Assembly: GCA_029560455.1 (NCBI GenBank)
Contig: JAKQKW010000052.1
Location: 1-8,706 of the forward strand
Length of the DNA stretch: 8,706 nt
Source: Candidatus Rifleibacteriota bacterium
Lineage (GTDB): Bacteria; Riflebacteria; Ozemobacteria; Ozemobacterales; Ozemobacteraceae
Direction: 5' to 3'
The notes below the pieces were generated by a model. The model had not been told where the DNA came from and made no database searches. It was given only the letters and a program-made list of their open reading frames with translations. The position numbers and the translations under genes were made by a program. The stretch's first letter is position 1. Every line of letters begins with the position of its first letter. Shown one piece after another: positions 1 to 6,007 of the stretch.

Positions 1-14
1 CGCTCTTCCGATCT
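1..14 (+). other. Residual Illumina TruSeq adapter at contig end
   Basis: The first 14 bases, CGCTCTTCCGATCT, are identical to the 3' end of the standard Illumina TruSeq read-1 adapter. A 14-base exact match placed exactly at the sequence edge is best explained as untrimmed adapter carried into the assembly. Genuine genomic sequence probably starts at base 15. The reading frame of the neighbouring gene happens to stay open through the adapter, so a gene caller would add four or five false residues to that protein. Confidence 0.93.
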
Positions 15-15
15 G

Positions 16-234
16 GCGGCCAAAGATACAGATGCCGACGAATCAGGCTGGTCATACTGGGAGCGCCCCGGCCGTAAACTGCAGGTTTCTAACGCTGCAA
101 CCGAAGCACTGAGTGTGTTCAGAGGGCATTTCAGTCACGAAGCTGAGTTAATCGGTGACCCGACGCTTCTCAAGGAACTGAGATACCTCGACAGAGTGAA
201 GTCCCTCATTCCCGCTGAGCAGATCGAAAATTGA
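16..234 (+). CDS. C-terminal fragment of an unrecognised protein
   Basis: This frame is open from the contig edge to a TGA at 232-234. It gives about 72 genuine residues, from AAKDTDADESGW near the start to LIPAEQIEN at the end; bases 1-15 are adapter or mixed. The tail is hydrophilic, rich in charged residues and probably helical (a stretch with SNAATEALSVF, then LLKELRYLDRVKSL). It has no membrane segment and no catalytic motif I recognise. The gene runs toward the ligase gene, so it converges on the hsd operon and is not part of it. It is called coding because the frame is open to the window edge and the composition is protein-like; the function is unknown. The 5' part lies outside the window. 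Confidence 0.6.
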   Translation, partial: AAKDTDADESGWSYWERPGRKLQVSNAATEALSVFRGHFSHEAELIGDPTLLKELRYLDRVKSLIPAEQIEN

Positions 235-281
235 CAACAACAACAACGACCAACGATTTACCGGACAGCATCGGTTATACG

Positions 282-343
282 AAAAAAGGCCTTACAACCA
301 GATTGAATAATGGTTCGCACGAAAAAATTACGATCAAAGGCCT
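282..343 (-). terminator. Possible terminator of the hsd-ATPase-PIN-ligase operon
   Basis: Read on the minus strand, an AGGCCT arm (338-343) overlaps the ligase stop codon. A second AGGCCT arm (287-292) follows and is directly trailed by five more T residues (282-286). Between them lies a small AACC/GGTT pairing. Paired arms followed by a T run, immediately after the last gene of the operon, suggest a rho-independent terminator. The outer loop is long (about 44 nt) and the stem is only 6 bp, so the call is weak. It is the only such structure I see in the 107-base gap between the convergent genes. Confidence 0.3.
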
Positions 344-1019
344 ATGGATTGATGCAATTCGGTAAGATGGATGAGCGCGACCAATGCTCTTCAACAGCCT
401 GAATAAATTCCGGGCGGACAAGCTTTGCTCTTTTTTCAAGCCAGTCGTTACTGTCTATTCTCAGATAAATGCCTTCTGCGGGCTGATCAGTGAGTCTGGA
501 TTCTGCAAGGAATTTTTCGATCTGAGAGAATGAAAACTGCCCGGTTGCAAGATGCGGCACCTTGTCGATACGCATCTTTTCTATCATGTGATCTCTTCTT
601 GCGGTTGAAAGAAAACGACGGGATTGCCGGTCATAAAAATCAAAGGCTAAAAACCAGTCCGGCAAGCGGTTGTAAAAAATTGAGTGTCGGGCATAGCACC
701 ATTCGCCAAAAAGAACGTAACGATCCGATAAATGCTCAAAAAGTATATCAGTGCGTTCTGCCAGCCATCCGGCAAGTTTCTTCCATTGGCCGGAACCTGG
801 TAGATTCAACAAAGACCCTCGATTCTGGGCTTTTAAATTTCCACTCGCATCAAAAGAAATACCCAGATTAGCCCCGTCGATTTTTTCTTCAACAGTGACC
901 ACATATTGTAAAAATTCACTGCGCTCATACTCTGAGAAAACCTTGTCGCTTCTGACGTCAACACCGGGCAAGACTGCCAGATGAGGCGTTGACGGAAATT
1001 TGAAAAATGTCTCTCTCAC
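342..1019 (-). CDS. Rnl2-like ATP-dependent RNA ligase
   Basis: A 225-residue nucleotidyltransferase of the RNA ligase (Rnl2-like) superfamily, expected to join 3'-OH and 5'-phosphate RNA ends through ligase-AMP and RNA-adenylate intermediates. The family motifs are visible in order: an N-terminal FKFPSTPHL segment typical of one bacterial branch; motif I EKIDG at 45-49 with Lys46 as the predicted AMP-accepting lysine; a motif Ia-like arginine in QNRG near 67; motif III FGEW with Glu106, followed by FLAFDFYD; motif IV EGIYLRID at 182-189; motif V RAKLVRPEF with Lys199. Little follows motif V, so it is essentially a catalytic domain without the C-terminal domain of T4 Rnl2. The start is GTG at 1019 and overlaps the PIN stop as GTGA. 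No clear Shine-Dalgarno sequence precedes it, so translational coupling is likely. The stop is TAG. A DNA-ligase role is less likely from the size and motif style. Confidence 0.85.
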   Translation of the reverse strand: MRETFFKFPSTPHLAVLPGVDVRSDKVFSEYERSEFLQYVVTVEEKIDGANLGISFDASGNLKAQNRGSLLNLPGSGQWKKLAGWLAERTDILFEHLSDRYVLFGEWCYARHSIFYNRLPDWFLAFDFYDRQSRRFLSTARRDHMIEKMRIDKVPHLATGQFSFSQIEKFLAESRLTDQPAEGIYLRIDSNDWLEKRAKLVRPEFIQAVEEHWSRSSILPNCINP

Positions 1020-1546
1020 TTTTTCATTTTTTCGGCATACTTTGCCTTAACATACTTAGGACAAAGAAACTCGACAGTTACACCAACCTCGGCAAGAGCC
1101 TTTTTCCAGCCCCACCACTTGCTGTCGGTAGCCTGCAAAATCGTCGGTTTGTCAGGGTGGGCATTGGCCACAGCAATAAACTTGCGGTCTGAAACATCAA
1201 AGTCACGCAGTCCTTCATGGTCTGGAAATTCAGCGTATGTGTCGCCTTTTCTGGTGATAATGACCCGTTGTGACGCATCTAAATTCCAGCGATGATCGTG
1301 AACCCACTTCATGAAACGATCACCGATACCCGGCTGACCTTTCATTGATAATTGTTGCCGGTATTCATCAAATATTTCATCACCGGCATCGATGATCAGA
1401 CCGCGTTGCCTTACAACATGATCGATCGCATCGACGCATGTCATTATACATTCGTCTGATACGTCAGAATGCTTGTCTGATTGAGTAGCTAGATTAGCCG
1501 TTTTGGGCACGTTTGTGTCCACCAGACATTTTAAGGGAAGTGTCAT
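1016..1546 (-). CDS. PIN-domain nuclease
   Basis: A 176-residue protein with the layout of a PIN-fold, metal-dependent nuclease. It opens with a beta strand ending CLVDTNVP (Asp10). A helix follows with FDEYRQQL (Glu61), then VSDRKFIAVANAHP (Asp120), then ILQATDSKWWGW (Asp141). These are the four acidic positions expected to hold the metal ion, spaced as in PIN proteins. Known PIN enzymes hydrolyse single-stranded or structured RNA (tRNA, rRNA, mRNA) and leave 5'-phosphate and 3'-OH ends; the target here is unknown. It is slightly longer than VapC toxins, and no VapB-type antitoxin lies beside it. The ATG at 1546 overlaps the ATPase stop as ATGA, with a good GGAG (1555-1558 on the complementary strand) 8 nt upstream. 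Its own end overlaps the ligase start by 4 bases, so it sits in a coupled ATPase-nuclease-ligase trio. Confidence 0.75.
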   Translation of the reverse strand: MTLPLKCLVDTNVPKTANLATQSDKHSDVSDECIMTCVDAIDHVVRQRGLIIDAGDEIFDEYRQQLSMKGQPGIGDRFMKWVHDHRWNLDASQRVIITRKGDTYAEFPDHEGLRDFDVSDRKFIAVANAHPDKPTILQATDSKWWGWKKALAEVGVTVEFLCPKYVKAKYAEKMKK

Positions 1547-2943
1547 TCGCCGGTCTCCGATTTTTCATTCTGCATTCTTCTTTTCATTGCCGCCCTGGCC
1601 TGCCCGGTAATGTCGCCCATTTCGTCGCCGAAAAAGTTTTCAGGCCAGTTCTGAATGTTGCCAAAAAGATCTATCTGCAGCGGTTCCAGAGTTGCGGGGG
1701 TCTTGTCTACATTGGCAAAATAAGCCGAAACTTTATTCTGAGAAATAAAATCTTCGGCAATTCTTCGCTGTAAACGCCTGAGAAAATGTTCTGAATGGGT
1801 TTCGATAACCAGCTGAATATTTCTGCTGACACCGTTTTCTCTCGAATTGATCACATCGATCATCACATCTGCCAGGGCTGATTGCGCCCCCGGGTGCAGA
1901 TGTATTTCAGGCTGTTCCATGATAATAATAGAATTTGCCGGAGCATAGAAACATTGTACCAATACAGGTAGAACCTGTGAAATTCCGAAACCGACATCGG
2001 GCAGATCGACCCAGTCTTTAGAGCCTCTGGTGCAAAGCTTTACCTCGTATTCCTGGCGCTGTTCTGATATCGGGTTCACCTTGAATTTTTCGATCAACCC
2101 CATTTCCTGGAGTTTGAGAGCAATGATTTCCTCAAAAGGCTTCGCCGTTTTTTTATAACCTAAACTGATTTTTCGTTTTCTCGCTGCCAGAATCGCCGCG
2201 ACCGTGCTTTCGCCCGAGTATCCGACACTTTCCGGTTCGTTGCCAGCCCAGGAATACAGACGCTCAGCCTTGGTGCGCAGTGGTCCGAGATAGCAGATCG
2301 ATCCAAACAGCTTTTCATGGCTCAAATTCAGCTCTTGAACGAAATCAGCATTTTGATGGTAAGCGACGACTTCATCAGGAAAGCCATAAAAGCGCACTGT
2401 GGCAGCAGGATACCATGCCCTGCCCTGTTTGCGCTTCAACTTGTATCTGACAGATTCAACGATATAATCAAGACGATTCTCTGATTTGCGTCTCATTCCA
2501 ATCGCCAGGCTCTTCTCATCATTTTCGAGCATTTCGTAATTGAGCCGATCAAGAATAAGAGTCTGCTGATCCTTTTTATCCAATCCAACTTCAGCTTGAA
2601 ATGCAAGAGCGTTACCCGAAAAAATCATGTCAGAAATTGGATCTTTAACTTTCAGGGTTTCCGCTAATTCCCAGCAGTAATCGAAGCTGATCTTGTTTTT
2701 CGGGTCACGGTGAAACACTATTTCCTTATAAGAACCAAGCTGAACCGCAGTGTTCTTGCCGCCAGGGTAAAAAACCGCCTTTCTGTCGGGCGATTCAACT
2801 GTCTGTTTAAGCATCATCAGAAAGTGGCCGATGCTTGATTTCCCAGAACTGTTGGCACCGAAAAACAGTGAAATAGGCGCCATGCGGATTGTGCCGGTAT
2901 CTTTCCAGCCCTTGAAGTTTTTTATTCTCAATTCTTTAAGCAT
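1543..2943 (-). CDS. AAA/ABC-type ATPase, DUF3696 family (OLD/SMC-like)
   Basis: A 466-residue soluble ATPase of the ABC/SMC-like AAA_15/AAA_21 group. An N-terminal strand (LKELRIKNFKGW) leads to Walker A GANSSGKSS at 29-37. The middle is a variable insertion (about 60-220). A signature-like motif DVGFGISQVLPV lies at 316-327, Walker B IIIMEQPEIHLHP at about 339-351 and an ETHSEH switch at 381-386. The C-terminus, with IDLFGNIQNWPENFF near 424-438, matches the DUF3696 tail. There is no TOPRIM, HNH or other nuclease domain in the chain; the nuclease is the next gene. Related ATPases act as sensors or regulators of a partner nuclease in systems such as PARIS and Septu, and that role is inferred here. 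The ATG follows the hsdM stop by 5 bases, with a GGAG about 10 nt upstream, so it belongs to the hsd operon. Confidence 0.85.
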   Translation of the reverse strand: MLKELRIKNFKGWKDTGTIRMAPISLFFGANSSGKSSIGHFLMMLKQTVESPDRKAVFYPGGKNTAVQLGSYKEIVFHRDPKNKISFDYCWELAETLKVKDPISDMIFSGNALAFQAEVGLDKKDQQTLILDRLNYEMLENDEKSLAIGMRRKSENRLDYIVESVRYKLKRKQGRAWYPAATVRFYGFPDEVVAYHQNADFVQELNLSHEKLFGSICYLGPLRTKAERLYSWAGNEPESVGYSGESTVAAILAARKRKISLGYKKTAKPFEEIIALKLQEMGLIEKFKVNPISEQRQEYEVKLCTRGSKDWVDLPDVGFGISQVLPVLVQCFYAPANSIIIMEQPEIHLHPGAQSALADVMIDVINSRENGVSRNIQLVIETHSEHFLRRLQRRIAEDFISQNKVSAYFANVDKTPATLEPLQIDLFGNIQNWPENFFGDEMGDITGQARAAMKRRMQNEKSETGE

Positions 2944-2948
2944 TTTTC

Positions 2949-4859
2949 TCAGTCTCCAGCCAACATGGTTTTAAGTCTGGACAGGGCTTCTGAAATTACC
3001 TCGCCCTGCTTCTCGATGCTGTCTATAACCTGCTGTGGGGTACGTTCATCGACTATGGCAACAGCATTGGGATTGACCGCCTTAAGATCGAACACAGCCG
3101 CATCGATTGCAGAGACTCGATTTTCCAGCTCTTTGACGGCTTTCTCTTTTTCAAGTATTGCACTTTCAATTGAGATCAGCTTTTTGGGGTCGCATTTTTC
3201 TCGCTTCAGCTGCTTGAGCTGTTCTTTAAGATCGACCATTTCAGCTTTTATTGCCGCCGCATCAGTCAGCAAGGGCTGCATTTCCTCACGCGCCTTCGCC
3301 CGACGGGCGGCAAAATCGACTGTCCATGAGCAGCAGCTTTCAGCCGCAGGGGTGCCGCGTTCAGGCAGCAAACTGGCATAGCTCGGAAATGGCTTTCCGG
3401 CATTTTCGCCGTTTTCCTTCCACTCTGCTGTCAGACAGGCTGCCAGCTCAGAATCGTCAAGAACCGAACCGTCGCTGCCAAAACCGAAGTGAGCCAGGGT
3501 AAGCGGCGTTTTTTTGCCGACCTTAACCTGAGAAAGGTCGTAATACCAGATTTTTTCGGTCTTTTTGCCTCTGGTGAAGAACAGCAGGTTGGTCTTAACT
3601 CCTGCGCCGGCGGTTGAAAACACTCCACCAGGCAAACTGACGATGGCCCATAGATCGCATTCGTCGACAAGTTTGCGCTTTGTTTCGACAAAAGCGCTCT
3701 CGTTGGTGCGAAACAAAAGCCCCTCATCGAGAACTATGGCACAGGTACCGCCGGGAGCCAGTTCACGCAAAATGGCCTGGAGAAACAGAACCTGCGTCGA
3801 GCTAGTTTCGAAGGAAAAATTTTTCTGCGCATCTTTGCCCTCTTTGCCACCAAACGGCGGATTGGTGAAGATGTAATCGAAAAATCGCGGGGCGTTCTCG
3901 AACAATGCCGCATAGGTGGCACGACCGGTCAGGGTGTTGCCGTGCCAGAGATTGGGCTGATCGATACCATGCAGAACCAGATTGGCAAGAGCAATGGGAA
4001 AAACCAGATTTTCTTTTTCTCTGCCAAAAAAGGTGTCATGTTTGAGGGTGTCGAGATCGGTGCCGGTGAGATTTTGCCCGAGTTTGCGGTGCAGGTGCTC
4101 GTAAGCTATGGCAAGAAATCCGCCGGTGCCGCAGCCCGGGTCATAAACGGTTCTGCCGGGTTCGGGGTCTACCGTGTGTATCATGGCGCGAATCACTTCG
4201 CGCGGGGTAAAAAACTGACCGCCGTCAGAGTTCTTTTCGCCCATTTTCAGCAGCAGATCTTCGTAAACCTGAGAGAGTGTGAAAAAATGGGTGTCGTCGA
4301 TATGATCGATCTGAATTTCGTGAACTTTGTCGAGAATATCGCGAAAATTGGTCTCACTGTCGACCCGCACCCGTTCCACCGCGGTCATGATGCGGCCGAT
4401 AATGCGCTGTTTGCGTGAAGCCGAATGATTCGGCAACCCGGTGCGGGCGTCGATATCGAGCCCGTGCAGGTGTGGCAGCAGTTCTTTGTTGATGAAGTCG
4501 AACAACCTGCCGTCACCGGCGGCGAACAGCTCCTGGCGTTTCCAGCCGCATGGTTTGCCTTCACAGGTTTTCGTGTGATCGGCCTTGTCAGAAAAGGGCG
4601 CAGCCCAGTCCTGCCAGCGATAAGGGCAGTTCAGCGCCGGGGTAAAAGTCACGCCCACGCCTTCGGCCGCTTCGCGGGCCTTTTCTTCCTGGGCATCGAG
4701 AATGCGCAAAAAGAGAATCCAGGTCAGTTCTGGCACATATTGCAGGGCACTGGCGCAGTTCGACCGGCGCATGATGTCGCAGATGGATTTGACGAAGGCT
4801 GACAGCGACTTGGTCGTGGCGATGGTTTTGGGTTGTTTTTTCTTTGTTGGTTTTGTCAT
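2949..4859 (-). CDS. hsdM: Type I restriction-modification methyltransferase subunit HsdM
   Basis: The modification subunit, which transfers a methyl group from S-adenosylmethionine to adenine N6 at the site chosen by HsdS; with HsdR it forms the restriction complex. It has an N-terminal helical HsdM_N region (about 15-180), the GQFFTPREV segment at 214-222, the AdoMet-binding motif DPGCGTGGF at 240-248 and the catalytic NPPF at 333-336. All key residues are present, so it should be active. At 636 residues it is longer than classical HsdM (about 490-530). The excess includes a Lys/Glu-rich predicted coiled coil (about 515-590, with LKEQLKQLKREK) and a short tail. The start is ATG, 2 bases after the hsdS stop, with only a weak GAG-type ribosome site, so coupling to hsdS is likely. 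It is followed 5 bases later by the ATPase gene. Confidence 0.96.
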   Translation of the reverse strand: MTKPTKKKQPKTIATTKSLSAFVKSICDIMRRSNCASALQYVPELTWILFLRILDAQEEKAREAAEGVGVTFTPALNCPYRWQDWAAPFSDKADHTKTCEGKPCGWKRQELFAAGDGRLFDFINKELLPHLHGLDIDARTGLPNHSASRKQRIIGRIMTAVERVRVDSETNFRDILDKVHEIQIDHIDDTHFFTLSQVYEDLLLKMGEKNSDGGQFFTPREVIRAMIHTVDPEPGRTVYDPGCGTGGFLAIAYEHLHRKLGQNLTGTDLDTLKHDTFFGREKENLVFPIALANLVLHGIDQPNLWHGNTLTGRATYAALFENAPRFFDYIFTNPPFGGKEGKDAQKNFSFETSSTQVLFLQAILRELAPGGTCAIVLDEGLLFRTNESAFVETKRKLVDECDLWAIVSLPGGVFSTAGAGVKTNLLFFTRGKKTEKIWYYDLSQVKVGKKTPLTLAHFGFGSDGSVLDDSELAACLTAEWKENGENAGKPFPSYASLLPERGTPAAESCCSWTVDFAARRAKAREEMQPLLTDAAAIKAEMVDLKEQLKQLKREKCDPKKLISIESAILEKEKAVKELENRVSAIDAAVFDLKAVNPNAVAIVDERTPQQVIDSIEKQGEVISEALSRLKTMLAGD

Positions 4860-4861
4860 GA

Positions 4862-6007
4862 TTATATCTCAAATGCCTGCGCCAGAATCTTCTGAGGCAG
4901 AAGGTCAATTTCTCTGAGCTGAAATTCTATAGCCTGTCGCATTGGTTTGATTGCGGCGAGGGCCATTGAGGCTTTTTGCTGAGCCTTGAAGGAAGGCAAA
5001 TCAATTTTTCCCTCTGCAAGACGATTGAAAAGCATGCGCTCGCGAACCGCACCACGGGCCAGAGAGAGAATACATTGTTTGCCGAGCGGTGAACGAAGCC
5101 AGTAATAAAACCATCTCGAATCGACCAGGCCGCTTCTGCCCTTCAGAGCGACGTAATCAGGGCTGGTAATGCCCGGGGTGTCGTCATCATCGACCATAGC
5201 AATCGAGCCGATCAAAATACGCATCGGGTTGTAAAAAACGGTACCGGAAAAAACCGGCTTGTAACGCTGGGGCTTCTTGCCAGGCGGTTCTTTGGCCGGT
5301 GCCAGACCGTCGCGGGTCGCACCCAGAACCTGATAATCAGCCCAGCTTTCACCGACGCCATTGCTGATCTCCTGTAAAACACCGCCGAGGCTTGTCGAAG
5401 CCGTCTTGCCATTGCGAATGCTTTCAAAGATAATGGCATCAGCAAGGTTAACGGCTTCACGCAGTTGCGCCTGTGCCGCCTGACGGGCGCGGTCTACTTC
5501 AGCGAGCTGAGCCTTCAGCTGGGCAGCAATTTGCCGTTGGTCAGATAACTTTGGCAAGACCAGGTCAATTTGTTTCAGTTTTCCAGTTGGCACCCTCGCT
5601 CTTGTTGCACCTTGTGCATGAAACTGAATGCCTTTTCTTATTCGAGGACTATTCAAGCAAAAAACTAGCCAATCTCGGTCAACCAAAGTTTTGTTTGGCC
5701 GAACAATGCATATATCAACCGCTGTAATCGCCGGGGTGTTAAGCTTGGGAAAAACACAAGCACGCCCCAATGGGTCTGGCATTCGTGCAATCAAAATATC
5801 GCCTTCTTGCAAAAAGGTGCAATTCAGCCGGCTTGCTGTTGCTTCATTTATGAATTTCTTTGACTTGTTGAGAAATTGGCGGTCTCCAATATCTGCCAAC
5901 TGAATTAATCTAATGTTTCCAGCAGGGTCTTGATCCCGGGTTTCAATCCAGTCTCCATCAGCAATCAGACCATTATCCTTTGTTATTTCTTCAAGGGTCA
6001 ATTTCAT
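4862..6007 (-). CDS. hsdS: Type I restriction-modification specificity subunit HsdS
   Basis: The DNA-recognition subunit, which reads a two-part target and holds two HsdM and HsdR around it. At 381 residues it shows the standard layout: a first target-recognition domain (about 1-150), a central conserved helix starting at the LPKLSDQRQIAAQL boundary (151-164) and running to about 195, a second recognition domain (about 205-338), and a distal helix after KIDLPSFKAQQKA (334-346). The recognition sequence cannot be read from the protein. The start is ATG at 6007, overlapping the hsdR stop as ATGA. DNA coding for the first recognition domain is clearly AT-richer than the rest of the gene, suggesting domain exchange. 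Having hsdS before hsdM is the less common order, but the gene is full length and has no frame break. Confidence 0.93.
   Translation of the reverse strand: MKLTLEEITKDNGLIADGDWIETRDQDPAGNIRLIQLADIGDRQFLNKSKKFINEATASRLNCTFLQEGDILIARMPDPLGRACVFPKLNTPAITAVDICIVRPNKTLVDRDWLVFCLNSPRIRKGIQFHAQGATRARVPTGKLKQIDLVLPKLSDQRQIAAQLKAQLAEVDRARQAAQAQLREAVNLADAIIFESIRNGKTASTSLGGVLQEISNGVGESWADYQVLGATRDGLAPAKEPPGKKPQRYKPVFSGTVFYNPMRILIGSIAMVDDDDTPGITSPDYVALKGRSGLVDSRWFYYWLRSPLGKQCILSLARGAVRERMLFNRLAEGKIDLPSFKAQQKASMALAAIKPMRQAIEFQLREIDLLPQKILAQAFEI

Noticed and set aside
231..365. Plus-strand frame of 44 codons starting with TTG that overlaps the stop of the upstream gene as TTGA and ends inside the ligase gene.
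   Set aside because: It has no ATG or GTG start and no convincing ribosome site, begins with a run of ACA repeats, and overlaps the ligase 3' end by 24 bases. Its length is compatible with chance.
530..984. Plus-strand open frames opposite the ligase gene.
   Set aside because: They lie antisense to a gene with all nucleotidyltransferase motifs and show no recognisable domain.
1016..1546. Reading the PIN gene as the toxin of a VapBC toxin-antitoxin pair.
   Set aside because: No small antitoxin gene precedes it. The partner genes are an ATPase and an RNA ligase, both translationally coupled to it.
3942..4802. Long plus-strand open frames opposite hsdM (3942-4418 and 4425-4802).
   Set aside because: They are mirror-frame artefacts of the GC-richer hsdM gene, which has intact DPGCGTGGF and NPPF motifs.
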